A DNA stretch of 64,000 nucleotides from Viridibacterium sp035456105 (GTDB lineage: Bacteria; Pseudomonadota; Gammaproteobacteria; Burkholderiales; Rhodocyclaceae). The stretch covers positions 79,645-143,644 of the forward strand of contig DATIDV010000020.1 of assembly GCA_035456105.1 (NCBI GenBank), written 5' to 3'. A program made the translations under genes and the position numbers. The notes under the pieces are model-generated. The model searched no databases. It was not told the DNA's origin and was given only the letters and a program-made list of their open reading frames with translations. Within the stretch, counting starts at the first letter, position 1. Every line of letters starts with the position of its first letter. This document shows, one piece after another, positions 34,523 through 43,780 of this stretch.

Positions 34523-37408
34523 CTACCCGCAGCTGCCCACGGCGCCGCAGGCGGTGCAGAAGTCGCAGCCGTCCTTGCGAATGACGGAGTCATTCCCGCA
34601 CTCGTTGCAGCGCGCACCCTGCATGACGCGCGGTGTGCTGTCGGCACGTGGCATTTCGAGGATGCCCATTTCGCGTGTCGGATAGCCGTTCTCGTCCAGC
34701 ACGCCAAGCATGGCGTAGCGATGAATCATCAGGCGTGCAACGTAGGCAACTGTTGAAGGCCAGTTCTGCTGGCGGCGTGTACCGGGTACGAAGGCTATGA
34801 AGTCGCCGAGTGGTTCCGGATAGTTGAGCAACTTGCGCAGTTTCATGCCGATCCATGCCGGGTCGAGCACGCGCATGTCGAGTGATAGCAAGCGCGCGAG
34901 GCCATCGAGCGCGCGCGGGTAGTTGCCGGATAGCCACATCGAATAAGGACGTGTTACGCCGTCCGGAAGTGAAATCTCCTTCAGGCCAAGCACGAAGTCT
35001 TCGCCGGTGGCCGGGTTGGTGATGTCTACCGTCCATGACAGCGTGCCGTCAGTTCCAGTCTTTGGCTCCTGCACGCTGAAGACTGCATCTTGTACCGGCG
35101 TCGGGCCACTGGTATCAAAAGCGCCAAGCTTTTCGCAGCGGTAACGCACGATTTGCGCGAACGCGGAAACGACACCAGGAACGCGCCGCTTCTCGCCATG
35201 CGGCGGGAAGGGCAGATCGATGCCCGCTTCGCCAACAGTTGTTGCCAGCGCATCCAGCTTGAGTTTCAGCCAGGCATGGTCATTGGCGCGCATGTCCATC
35301 GAGAGGGTCTTGGCTAGCGCACCCAGGCCGCGTGGTTGGTCCGCGCCGTTAACCCAGACTTCGAACGGAAAATTGTCACGCATGCGGCCGTCTTCGCTGG
35401 CATCTACGTGGCCGACGAAAATGGCGAATGAGCCTTGCGGGCTCTCCAGCATGTAGGTCCAGGAGGGATTGCCGTCCGGCAGCTCCGGCCGACCTGGCCA
35501 GCGCAGGCTGGCAAGCACAGGCGCGGGCAGGGAGGGAATCGACAGCCGGCGATTCGGGTCACTCAGTACGACGTCATTCGGTGAGCGCGTCTCTTCCTTG
35601 GCTGCCGCGTGGACTGAAAGTACCGAGCCGAGAATCTTGTTCGGGCGATAGGTGGCGAGACCTTTCAGTCCGGATTTCCATGCCGACATGTAGAGGTCTT
35701 CAAACTCGCCATAAGGATAGTCCTCAGGCACGTTGACGGTCTTCGATATGCTGGTGTCAATATAGGGCGCGACTGCAGCGACCATGTCCTTGTGGGCTAG
35801 CGCGGAGATCTCGAGCGCAGTGACAAAGGAATCAGGCAAGGCGTCCACGTCGCCACCGAGGTGACGATAGAGACGCCAGGCGTAGTCTTCGACGGCGTAG
35901 TGCTTGTGCGTGCCATCGGCCATGCGCTTCTTGCGTGTGTAGGTCCATGAGAACGGTGGCTCAATGCCGTTCGATGCGTTGTCCGCGAAGGCCAGCGAGA
36001 TCGTGCCGGTCGGGGCGATGGACAGCAGGTGCGAGTTGCGGATGCCGTGTTTGCGGATCTGCTCCTTGATCTCGGTAGGCAGACGCGAAGCGAAGTTGCC
36101 GCCGGAGAGATACATGTCGGCATTGAACAATGGAAACGCGCCGCGCTCGCGCGCCAGTTCCACCGAGGCCAGATAGGCGCGATCACGCATGATGGTGCTG
36201 ATCTCGCTCGCCTTGGCACGCGCTGCAGGGGTGTCGTAATGCAGCCCAAGCATGATGAGGGCATCGCCGAGGCCGGTGAAGCCGAGACCGATGCGACGCT
36301 TGCTGGCCGCTTCCTGCTGCTGCTGTGGCAGCGGCCAGTGGGTGGCGTCGAGCACATTGTCTAGCATGCGCGTCGAGGTCTCGACAGCTTTGCCGAAAGC
36401 CGCTTCATCAAAGCGTGCCTTGGCAGTGAAGGGCTCGAGCACGAAGGTGGTGAGATTTATCGAGCCCAGGCAGCAGCAACCATACGGTGGCAGCGGTTGT
36501 TCCCCGCAGGGATTGGTAGCTTCAATGGTCTCGCAGTAGTTGAGGTTGTTGTCGCGGTTGATGCGATCAAGGAACAGGATGCCAGGCTCGGCGTGGTCAT
36601 ATGTCGAGCGCATGATCTGCTCCCACAGGTCGCGGGCCGGAATCTTGCGATACACCCACCAGCCGTCCTCGCGTTGCCATGCCCCGCTTGCCTTGAGTTC
36701 GGTTGCGGGTTCGGCGCGATGCGCGAGTTCTATCTCTCCGTCCGTTTCGACGGCCTGCATGAACACATCGGTGACACCTACCGAGATATTGAAGTTGGAC
36801 AGGTCGCCTTCGTCCTTGGCGTGGATGAAGGCTTCGATGTCCGGGTGGTCGCACCGCAGCACGCCCATCTGTGCGCCGCGGCGCGCACCGGCGGATTCCA
36901 CTGTTTCGCAGGAGCGATCGAACACACGCATGTACGACACCGGCCCACTGGCGCGAGACTGCGTGCCGCGCACCATGGCTCCCATCGGGCGGATGCTGGA
37001 AAAGTCATAGCCAACACCGCCGCCGCGCCGCATCGTTTCGGCGGCATGTGACAGGGCGGTGTAAATGCCGGGACGCCCATCGGACTCTTCGGTGACAGAG
37101 TCGCCGACCGGCTGAACGAAGCAGTTGATGAGAGTGGCCGTCAGTGCGGTGCCCGCGGCAGAGTTGATACGGCCAGCAGGCACGAAGCCCTGTTCCTGCG
37201 CCGCGAGGAAGCGTTCTTCCCAATAGACGCGCTTGTCCTCAGTTTCAACCGCGGCAAGCGCCCGTGCTACGCGGCTGCGTACCTCGCGGGCGGTCGTTTC
37301 ATCGCCCTTGGCATACTTCTCGATTAGTACCTCGCCGGAAATCTCCTGCTCGGTGAGGGGAGGGATTGAGGTGACGGAGTGCGAATCAGTTGGCAGATGC
37401 TTGCTCAT
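34523..37408 (-). CDS. nrdJ: Adenosylcobalamin-dependent (class II) ribonucleoside-diphosphate reductase
   Basis: B12-dependent enzyme that reduces ribonucleotides without oxygen or an iron cofactor. The ATG at 37408 has GAGG upstream and gives 961 residues (MSKHLPTDSHSVTSIPPL); the frame stays open to 37534, but that extension crosses two hairpins. Seen are LINCFVQPVGDS with an active cysteine, the NPCGEQPLPPYGCC loop with the radical cysteine and catalytic glutamate, and SIAPTGTISL. After the barrel come two related TSCPD-type segments (each with a W-x-x-G and LS-DMR pattern) and a C-terminal CNECG-CDFCTACG cysteine cluster used for re-reduction or zinc. No cobalamin riboswitch was seen upstream. 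Confidence 0.95.
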   Translation of the reverse strand: MSKHLPTDSHSVTSIPPLTEQEISGEVLIEKYAKGDETTAREVRSRVARALAAVETEDKRVYWEERFLAAQEQGFVPAGRINSAAGTALTATLINCFVQPVGDSVTEESDGRPGIYTALSHAAETMRRGGGVGYDFSSIRPMGAMVRGTQSRASGPVSYMRVFDRSCETVESAGARRGAQMGVLRCDHPDIEAFIHAKDEGDLSNFNISVGVTDVFMQAVETDGEIELAHRAEPATELKASGAWQREDGWWVYRKIPARDLWEQIMRSTYDHAEPGILFLDRINRDNNLNYCETIEATNPCGEQPLPPYGCCCLGSINLTTFVLEPFTAKARFDEAAFGKAVETSTRMLDNVLDATHWPLPQQQQEAASKRRIGLGFTGLGDALIMLGLHYDTPAARAKASEISTIMRDRAYLASVELARERGAFPLFNADMYLSGGNFASRLPTEIKEQIRKHGIRNSHLLSIAPTGTISLAFADNASNGIEPPFSWTYTRKKRMADGTHKHYAVEDYAWRLYRHLGGDVDALPDSFVTALEISALAHKDMVAAVAPYIDTSISKTVNVPEDYPYGEFEDLYMSAWKSGLKGLATYRPNKILGSVLSVHAAAKEETRSPNDVVLSDPNRRLSIPSLPAPVLASLRWPGRPELPDGNPSWTYMLESPQGSFAIFVGHVDASEDGRMRDNFPFEVWVNGADQPRGLGALAKTLSMDMRANDHAWLKLKLDALATTVGEAGIDLPFPPHGEKRRVPGVVSAFAQIVRYRCEKLGAFDTSGPTPVQDAVFSVQEPKTGTDGTLSWTVDITNPATGEDFVLGLKEISLPDGVTRPYSMWLSGNYPRALDGLARLLSLDMRVLDPAWIGMKLRKLLNYPEPLGDFIAFVPGTRRQQNWPSTVAYVARLMIHRYAMLGVLDENGYPTREMGILEMPRADSTPRVMQGARCNECGNDSVIRKDGCDFCTACGAVGSCG

Positions 37409-37483
37409 GAGCGCCTCGAAGAGAAGTTCCGGGGAAATGCGAAGCCGGCGGGTGAAGCTGGCGACGGGGCGATATGGCGGACC

Positions 37484-37528
37484 GGTCGAGCATGATTCGA
37501 CCCCGCTCGCGGCGACAAATTTCGTCGC
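37484..37528. promoter_or_regulatory. Two dyads upstream of nrdJ
   Basis: GGTCGA / TCGACC (37484-37502, 7-base gap) and GCGAC / GTCGC (37512-37528, AT-rich 7-base gap) lie within 80-120 bases upstream of the nrdJ ATG. They could be operators or leader hairpins. No NrdR-box match was recognised in this 222-base interval. Confidence 0.3.
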
Positions 37529-37630
37529 AAACAAGTTCCATCTTAGCGCTTAAAAGAGGCCGACTCTTGATCTGTATCGAGCGTGGTCTGCTTGCCGCAA
37601 CCACTGCGGCCCTTGCGCTGCGGGCAGGGC

Positions 37631-38482
37631 TTATTTGGCCGAAATGCCCAAAGACGCCAGCATTTCGTGGAGCTGGGCTTCGCAGTGCACGATCAGGGAG
37701 GGGAGTGCGTCGAGGTCGATGTCGCCAAGTACGAGAACTCGTTCTGGCAGGCTGGCAATCGTGTCATCAAGTGAGGCGCCGGCCTCGCACATCTCGTCGA
37801 CACGTCTGACGATGTTGAGTACGGCAGCGGCTTGCGAATACTCGCCAGCGTTCTCGGGATGCAACTGCTCCCCGACTGTGGCTCCGATACTCACCGGCAT
37901 GCGCCAGCTCTGGGCCAATGCCGCACCGACTTCTGCAAAGTCACAGCCGATCAGCTGGCGCTCGCGCGCGGCGAGCTCGTCGAGCGACAAACCGGCCGTT
38001 TCCATGACCAGATCAGACAGATCGGGGATGGCGTGATACATGACCAGATGCCCCATGTCTGCCAGCAGACCGAGCAGGAAGTGGCGTTCCGTATCGTTGC
38101 TGCCGTGTGTTTGCGCAATACCGCGGCAGAGCAGGGCACAACGCACCGAGCTGCGCCAGAAGCGTGCCATGTCCATGCGTTGTGGCCGGATACCGCCGAA
38201 GGTGGCGGCAATGGAACTGGCCAGGATGACATCGCTCACCTGGTTCAGCCCAGCCAGGCTGATGGCACGGCTGATGGTTTCGATACGCCGTGGGTAGCCG
38301 TAGAAGGCGCTATTGGCCAGGCGCAGGAGAGCTGCACTCAGGGCAGGATCGCTGCCGATCAAGTCGGAAAGGGTGTTGAGGGAGACATCGGGATCGTCCA
38401 GCGCCTGTCGTACGCGGTAGTAGACGCTTGGCAGGCTGGCAAGCTTGTCGAGACTGGCGACGAGTTCCTGTGCAACATGCAT
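37631..38482 (-). CDS. HDOD domain protein
   Basis: A single HDOD (degenerate HD) signalling domain, 283 residues. It begins LVASLDKLASLPSVYYRVRQALDDPDV, then SLIG-type DLIGSDPALSAALLRLANSAFYG and the HDOD core FLLGLLADMGHLVMYHAIP. HDOD domains lack the metal ligands of true HD phosphohydrolases and act as scaffolds in regulation. It lies 57 bases downstream of the PilZ-like gene on the same strand, so the two may form an operon with a shared signalling role. The specific function is unknown. Confidence 0.88.
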   Translation of the reverse strand: MHVAQELVASLDKLASLPSVYYRVRQALDDPDVSLNTLSDLIGSDPALSAALLRLANSAFYGYPRRIETISRAISLAGLNQVSDVILASSIAATFGGIRPQRMDMARFWRSSVRCALLCRGIAQTHGSNDTERHFLLGLLADMGHLVMYHAIPDLSDLVMETAGLSLDELAARERQLIGCDFAEVGAALAQSWRMPVSIGATVGEQLHPENAGEYSQAAAVLNIVRRVDEMCEAGASLDDTIASLPERVLVLGDIDLDALPSLIVHCEAQLHEMLASLGISAK

Positions 38483-38539
38483 GTGTGATGCCTCGAGCTT
38501 GAAAACGAGTGGTGTGACAGAGTGCCCCGAGGCGAGGTG

Positions 38540-40114
38540 TCAAACCCGTCGCAGCTGGATCAGCTCGCAGGAGGCGAGTCTCTCGGAAGTGCCGCTTACC
38601 TCGTAACGTACGTCGCCATCCTGCTGGGGAACCAGCAGGGACATTCCCTTCTTTACGTCACCTACGGGCGCAAGTAAACCCGGGCCGCCATCGAAACATT
38701 GCACGCGTGGCAAGAGCAGCACCGGTATGGCATGCGTGTGACCATCTGGCAGTGTCTTGTCGATCGACGTCGGCATGCCCGTGCCGCTCAATCTTTCGAG
38801 ACCCAGTTCGCAGTCCTTCCCTTCAACGTTGCGGGCACGTCGCACGATGCAGATGTGGACGTTGGAACGTTCCAGCGGGCGCATGGCGACCACCTCTCCG
38901 ATGGAGACCCGACGCGTATGCTCGCTGGCCTGACGCAGGCCAAAGCCTGAGCGGCTCTGGTCGAGAATGCGCCATTCGCTGGCGACTGACAGGCCAGTTC
39001 CGACGCCTTCGAGTTTGTCCGACTTGCGACGACGGAAAGCCGCGCTGGTCAGGAAATTGCGGATCGGGTCAAAGCCGCCGACGAGTTCTGCCAGAGGTTG
39101 ATAATCGCGGCGGATGTGCCGACGTGCCTTCGCATCTGACCATTGCTCCATGCAGCGTGACAGCATGAATGCGTAGGACGCCTCGTTTGCCACCATCGGC
39201 AAGCCGAGCTTGGTGGCATGCAATCCTTGGCGCAGACCGGAGAGTTGCTGTGTGGCGCGCTCGACAAGCGGGCGGCAGTCCAGCAGGTATTCCTTTTCCT
39301 GCAGGGTTTGCTCGGCGGTGAGCTGTGTAGGCCCGCGCGGACCATCGCTGAATACAAATAGTGCCCTGGCATGCTCTGCCGGCTGCTCCGTTGTGAGTTC
39401 AACCAAATGGCCGAAACGCTCGACATAAAAACGGATACGGCCTAGTTCCGAAGACTCAAGATTCACTGGATCAACGAGACTCATCAGACAGTCACGCACC
39501 ACGATTTGCTCCAGCGTCTCCGGATTTCGTGTATCGACCGTGTGGTTGATGAGTTCGTGTTTCTGTGCAATTGACAGCAATTTCCTGAACAGTTTCCAGC
39601 GACGTGGCGAACCAGGCGTATGTGCCCGGTGCGCCACCATGGCGCGCCGGTGGATGAGTTGAGCTGAGCGCAGGATCGACAGGGCGAAAACCTTGCCGTG
39701 CAGACGGCGCTGCCAGGAGCTCTTGTCGAGCGCCTGTACGATGTGCATGAAGCCCTCGGACAGGTTCTTCAGGAGATGGTCGGCGCTGTTCGCGGCCTGT
39801 TTGCTGGCTGAGTCGATCGGCAGGCGACACTGGTCGAGTTGCTGCTCAAGCCGTTTGAGCATCGGCTCGGTGTAGCCAATAATCTGTTCAAGTTGCCGGA
39901 ATTTCCGATTGGCAGAGCTGGTGCTGACAGAGATTTCCAGTACGCGTTCCGCGAGGCTGTCGATCACTTTCAGCGGATTGTCAGCAGGCAGGTCGGCAAA
40001 CCAGCGTGACATTTCGCGACTTACGGGAGAAACGGTGTCGCCGTCCCTTTGCAGCGCGTTCTTGAAAAGGCTCAGGCGCGCCATGCGTGCAGAAATCAGC
40101 GCGGGAATTCGCAT
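38540..40114 (-). CDS. Uncharacterised protein with a C-terminal PilZ-like domain
   Basis: A 524-residue soluble protein. Residues of about 1-360 are mostly helical and match no family I recognise. The C-terminal 150 residues carry DQSRSG (385-390), which fits the PilZ motif D/N-x-S-x-x-G, preceded by the basic run RRRKSDK and followed by beta-strand-like VSIGEVVAMRP and CIVRRARNVEGKDCELGLERL. It may therefore bind cyclic-di-GMP. The start is uncertain: ATG at 40114 or TTG at 40120, both with weak ribosome sites. The following HDOD gene suggests a signalling pair. Confidence 0.65.
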   Translation of the reverse strand: MRIPALISARMARLSLFKNALQRDGDTVSPVSREMSRWFADLPADNPLKVIDSLAERVLEISVSTSSANRKFRQLEQIIGYTEPMLKRLEQQLDQCRLPIDSASKQAANSADHLLKNLSEGFMHIVQALDKSSWQRRLHGKVFALSILRSAQLIHRRAMVAHRAHTPGSPRRWKLFRKLLSIAQKHELINHTVDTRNPETLEQIVVRDCLMSLVDPVNLESSELGRIRFYVERFGHLVELTTEQPAEHARALFVFSDGPRGPTQLTAEQTLQEKEYLLDCRPLVERATQQLSGLRQGLHATKLGLPMVANEASYAFMLSRCMEQWSDAKARRHIRRDYQPLAELVGGFDPIRNFLTSAAFRRRKSDKLEGVGTGLSVASEWRILDQSRSGFGLRQASEHTRRVSIGEVVAMRPLERSNVHICIVRRARNVEGKDCELGLERLSGTGMPTSIDKTLPDGHTHAIPVLLLPRVQCFDGGPGLLAPVGDVKKGMSLLVPQQDGDVRYEVSGTSERLASCELIQLRRV

Positions 40115-40355
40115 GTCCAAGCGAGCGTCCAGTCAATAAAAGAATATCGGGAGAAACGACAAGAACCGCTCCGGAATTTGAATGGAGCGCCTCTGGTTTC
40201 TGACTGGAGGATTATGCGCCCGCGTGACGGGGGGCAAGCCGGCTGCCGCGTATCGGGCGATGGGTGGCTGCGGCGCGGGCCCGATGGTGCCGTTCTCAGG
40301 CCCGAACGTGAGGGCTCTGAGGGATCAATAGCTTTTTGTTCGGACGCGTTTCGGT

Positions 40356-40586
40356 TCAGGCGCGCACAACAGGATCAAGCATGCGTTCGATGAGGTTGAT
40401 GCGGTCACGCACCATAAGTTTGCGCTTCTTCAAACGATGCAGCACCAGTTCGTCGTCATAGGCGCCGCCGAGGCTGCTGATGGTGTCGTTGATCTGGCGA
40501 TGCTCGTCGCGGAGTGAGGCCAGGCGAATTTCCAGGCTCATGGCCTTTTCAAAGCTCGAAGCGCCTGTTGTCGTCTCGTTCGTCAT
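40356..40586 (-). CDS. DUF465 (YdcH-like) small protein
   Basis: A 76-residue coiled-coil protein of the DUF465 family, function unknown. It shows the pattern LASLRDEHRQINDTI and LKKRKLMVRDRINLIERML. The start at 40586 is set by GGAGGA six bases upstream; an in-frame ATG at 40598 would include that site in the coding region. The 241 bases between this gene and the PilZ-like gene contain no gene; only a weak CTCA-GCCC/GGGC-TGAG stem was seen. Confidence 0.85.
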   Translation of the reverse strand: MTNETTTGASSFEKAMSLEIRLASLRDEHRQINDTISSLGGAYDDELVLHRLKKRKLMVRDRINLIERMLDPVVRA

Positions 40587-40809
40587 TTGATCCTCCATCT
40601 TTGTAAGGGCTGACCGTTAGCTTTTTCCATGACCGATGATTTTGTCGAACCAGTCACAGTCACACATCTTTACAACTACGGCTTGAACTTCCCGAGATTC
40701 AAACCGATCTAGCAACAGGAAGGGCACGTAAAGCGGTTGCAGCGCAGAAGGTGCAGCACCAAGGCCATCATTTTCGTGATGGTCTAACCTCGGCAAAGGA
40801 GGGCAAGCC

Positions 40810-41043
40810 ATGTTGGTCGTCTTGAATAATCCGATCCTGTATGTGGTTGACTATCCTTCTGTTGATGGACTGGAAGCCATTGACAAGCGTCGCGCCAAAG
40901 GCGTTTTCCTTCATGGAACGACAGCACAAAGATTTCGTGATGAGCTCGCCGATGCGCTGACCTATGGCGAGGGTGCCGATGAACTGGATGTTTGTCTCGA
41001 CCAATTCGAAGCTCTCTTTACTCAGCCTGCCATTTATCAATAG
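40810..41043 (+). CDS. DUF3567 family protein
   Basis: A 77-residue protein of the DUF3567 family, known to me mainly from betaproteobacteria, function unknown. It has the family pattern VVDYP...GLEAIDKRRAKGVFLHG and the C-terminal LDQFEALFTQP. A strong AAAGGAGG ribosome site precedes the ATG, and a 9-bp hairpin (AGGCCATCA / TGATGGTCT, 40762-40785) lies just upstream of it. It is divergent from the DUF465 gene across 223 bases. Confidence 0.85.
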   Translation: MLVVLNNPILYVVDYPSVDGLEAIDKRRAKGVFLHGTTAQRFRDELADALTYGEGADELDVCLDQFEALFTQPAIYQ

Positions 41044-41124
41044 TTACCCGTCCGGGTATATCCGATCCGTTCAGCTTAGACGGGTGTGAGTCAATTAGTT
41101 CATAGGGACAAACCGCTATTTTGC

Positions 41125-41162
41125 TGCGCACAGTTCGGGTCGGAAATCCTGGACTGTGCGCA
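41125..41162 (+). promoter_or_regulatory. Long hairpin upstream of greB
   Basis: Perfect 10-bp arms TGCGCACAGT (41125-41134) and ACTGTGCGCA (41153-41162), extended by five more pairs inward (two G-U) to an 8-base loop. It is followed at once by the palindrome TTGCGCAA. There is no T-run directly after it. An additional small palindrome, TACCCG-TC-CGGGTA, lies at 41045-41058 after the DUF3567 stop. Confidence 0.5.
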
Positions 41163-41233
41163 TTGCGCAAACAGACCCGTGTCATTCTTTTTGACCCGAT
41201 ACAATTGCGCATGATCAAAGTGCGGCTGAAGTC

Positions 41234-41782
41234 ATGAACAAGGCTTTTACCAAAGAAAGTGAACAGGAAGATGACGAGGAGCTTGAGGCTCCCCTCGGTC
41301 TTCCCGCTGGCGCGCGCAATTACATGACGCGTACCGGCTTCACGCGCCTGAAAGCGGAGCTCGATCATTTGCTTCGCGTGGAACGACCGGAGGTCGTGCA
41401 GATCGTCTCGTGGGCGGCCTCCAACGGCGATCGCTCGGAAAATGGCGATTACATATACGGCAAGCGGCGTCTGCGCGAAATCGACCGGCGCATCCGCTTC
41501 CTCATCAAACGTCTCGAAACAGCGACGGTGGTCGACCCCACGGAACAGGAAAACATCGATCAGGTGTTTTTCGGCGCAACCGTGCGCGTGGCCGATGCGG
41601 AAGGCGAAGAGGCTGAATACCAGATCGTGGGCATTGACGAGGCGAATGCTTCAGAAGGGCGCATTAGCTGGATTTCGCCGATGGCGACAGCGCTCCTGAA
41701 AGCGCGTGAGGGCGACACCATCAAGGTGCCGACACCCGCGGGGCCGCGCGAAATGGATGTGCTGGAGATCCGGTACGTCTGA
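41234..41782 (+). CDS. greB: Transcription elongation factor GreB
   Basis: Rescues backtracked RNA polymerase and, compared with GreA, promotes cleavage of longer RNA ends. It has 182 residues. An acidic N-terminal extension (ESEQEDDEELE) precedes a coiled coil with SENGDYIYGKRRLREIDRRI, the GreB-specific pattern; the FKBP-like C-terminal domain ends AGPREMDVLEIRYV. It converges on the histidine kinase gene with 24 bases between the stops. Confidence 0.96.
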   Translation: MNKAFTKESEQEDDEELEAPLGLPAGARNYMTRTGFTRLKAELDHLLRVERPEVVQIVSWAASNGDRSENGDYIYGKRRLREIDRRIRFLIKRLETATVVDPTEQENIDQVFFGATVRVADAEGEEAEYQIVGIDEANASEGRISWISPMATALLKAREGDTIKVPTPAGPREMDVLEIRYV

Positions 41783-41806
41783 ACGCTACACCTGGATCTG
41801 CTATGT

Positions 41807-43675
41807 CTACTTTGGCGTTTCCGGCCTGAGCGGCACTTCCTCGCGGCGTCTGCGCACCACTGAAACGCGATGCGGCAGGGTGAAGATAAAGCGCGCGCCT
41901 TCCCCCGGGCTTGATTCGGCCCAGATCCTGCCGCCATGCCGTTCGATGATGCGGCGTACCGAAGCCAATCCGATACCCGTGCCACCGAAACCCTGATCGC
42001 CATGCAGTTGCTGAAAGGGCTGGAAGAGTCGCTTGGCGTGGGCCATGTCGAATCCAACGCCATTGTCGGCAATCGAATAATTCATGCAGTCCGGTGTGGC
42101 ATGGGCCGAAATGGTGATTTCGCCGATTGCTTGATCGCGTGTGAATTTCCAGGCGTTGTGCAGCAGATTCGATAGCGCGTTGCGCAGTAAGGCTTCGTCC
42201 CCCTCTGTCTGTAGCTCGGGTTGCAGATTCAGTTGGACTACGCGACCCGGATCGGCAATGCGCAATTCCTCAAACAGATCGCTGACAAGATTGCTTAGGT
42301 GAACAGGGTGTACGTTCAGAGGGCGGCGAGAGACGTTGGCCAGGTTAAGCAATTCATCAATCAGCTCACCCATGCGTACGCTGGCGCGATCGATGCGTGC
42401 AAGGTAATCCTTGCCCTGCGTGTCCAGGCTGTCACCACTGTCTTCGAGAAGGGCGTGGGCGAAGCCGTTGATGGCACGCAGCGGCGTACGCAGATCATGT
42501 GACACCGAATAGCTGAAGCCGACCAGCTCACGGTTGGACTGCTCCAGTTCGGACGTGCGCTGTCTGACCCGCTCCTCCAGCGAGGCGTTGATTTTACTCA
42601 GCTCCGCACGATCCAGTTCGCGTAGCCGCGCATCGTGGAAGATGATCCAGCCGGTAAATGCCAGCAGGCTGATCAACAGGCCACCTGCGACCACTACGCG
42701 GTTGCGCATCACGACATAGTTGGCGAGTGCCACGTCCTGTGGGCGTGAGATGCCGACCAGCAAGGGATAGTCGCTGAGGCGACGATAGGCCACGATGTGT
42801 GCCACGCTATCTATCTGTTGCGCACCACTGAAAACCAGCGACCGCGACGCGCCGCTGTCTTGCATCGGGCTGCCGAAGATAGGCGCCGCCGACTGATTGG
42901 AGCCCATCAGTGCGTCTTGCATCGGGTAGCGCAGCAGCAGGCGGCCATCACTGGACAGCAGGCTCATGGCATCGCGCGGCGCAAACTGGATGTCGCGATA
43001 GAACTTCTCGAAATAGCGTGTGCTGATCAGCCCGCTGACAATACCGATAAGCTTGCCGCCAATGCCCGTAATGCCTTGCTCGACGGGGATGAACCATTCC
43101 TGTCCATCCTGCGTGGATAGCTGGAGTGGCAGGCCGATGCGCATGCCCGCGTTTGGTGTGCTGCGCCAGCCGGCTACGGCGACCGGTGGATAGCTGGCTG
43201 CCGCGCGCAACCAGGGTTGCTGGACGAGCAGTAGCGGCTGGCCGCGGTTGTCGGCGATCGCCAGCGCTGCAGCATGTGGCGACGATTTCAGCCAGTTGCG
43301 AGCGTACGTGCTGAGGGTATCGACCGAGGCCTGGCTGATGCGCGGTTCGTGCTCGAGCAGGCGCGCGAGGAACTGCAGACTGGAATCCATATGGCCGACA
43401 GTGCGCGACACATGCTCTTCCAGCGTGCGTGCCAGGCTGACGAGCTCGGTCTGCTGGCGGTCCAGTTCGCGTTGGCGATCACGGGCGATCAAGGCCCAGG
43501 CGCTCAGCACGATCACGATGACAAGCAGCGCATAGCTGCCGAAGAACAGTAGGGCTAAACGTAGTCCGGGTGCTGCGACGAGGCGCGGATGCGCCGGAGC
43601 ACGCAAGGAGACTGGCGTAGAAGTGGGTTTTTGCCCGGATCCGGGTGGCGGCAGGTCAGCTTGCGGGGCGTTCAT
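41807..43675 (-). CDS. Membrane sensor histidine kinase with periplasmic Cache-like domain
   Basis: A 622-residue sensor kinase. A proline-rich cytosolic N-terminus precedes a membrane helix at 38-63, a periplasmic region of about 265 residues with dCACHE-like features (ARDAMSLLSSDGRLLLRYP), and a second helix at about 326-347. A coiled segment (RVRQRTSELEQSNREL), HisKA with H393 in SVSHDLRTPLR, and an HATPase domain (LSNLLHNAWKFT; DNGVGFDM; GGTGIGLA) follow. The HisKA-HATPase pair resembles phytochrome-type kinases. No response regulator is adjacent, so this is an orphan kinase. The ligand is unknown. Confidence 0.9.
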   Translation of the reverse strand: MNAPQADLPPPGSGQKPTSTPVSLRAPAHPRLVAAPGLRLALLFFGSYALLVIVIVLSAWALIARDRQRELDRQQTELVSLARTLEEHVSRTVGHMDSSLQFLARLLEHEPRISQASVDTLSTYARNWLKSSPHAAALAIADNRGQPLLLVQQPWLRAAASYPPVAVAGWRSTPNAGMRIGLPLQLSTQDGQEWFIPVEQGITGIGGKLIGIVSGLISTRYFEKFYRDIQFAPRDAMSLLSSDGRLLLRYPMQDALMGSNQSAAPIFGSPMQDSGASRSLVFSGAQQIDSVAHIVAYRRLSDYPLLVGISRPQDVALANYVVMRNRVVVAGGLLISLLAFTGWIIFHDARLRELDRAELSKINASLEERVRQRTSELEQSNRELVGFSYSVSHDLRTPLRAINGFAHALLEDSGDSLDTQGKDYLARIDRASVRMGELIDELLNLANVSRRPLNVHPVHLSNLVSDLFEELRIADPGRVVQLNLQPELQTEGDEALLRNALSNLLHNAWKFTRDQAIGEITISAHATPDCMNYSIADNGVGFDMAHAKRLFQPFQQLHGDQGFGGTGIGLASVRRIIERHGGRIWAESSPGEGARFIFTLPHRVSVVRRRREEVPLRPETPK

Positions 43676-43693
43676 GAATGCCTGTGGGCCGCT

Positions 43694-43721
43694 CTTGAAA
43701 TTGGAGAAGACCGCCCAATAT
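43694..43721 (+). promoter_or_regulatory. RpoH (heat-shock sigma) type promoter of htpG
   Basis: CTTGAAA (43694-43700) is a perfect -35 for the heat-shock sigma factor. After 13 bases comes CCCAATAT (43714-43721), close to CCCATNT. It lies about 60 bases before the htpG ATG, and htpG is a known RpoH target in E. coli. Confidence 0.7.
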
Positions 43722-43780
43722 TACGTCGGACTTCCTATTTAGTGTTCCCACTAACTCCACCGAATAAAAGGAGCTTTTCC

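Noticed and set aside
37409..37534. N-terminal extension of nrdJ
   Set aside because: The extra 42 residues have no family resemblance and cross two hairpins; the ATG at 37408 has GAGG upstream.
34523..37630. Cobalamin riboswitch for the B12-dependent reductase
   Set aside because: No B12-box-like sequence or suitable multi-stem leader was seen in the 222 bases upstream; only two small dyads are present.
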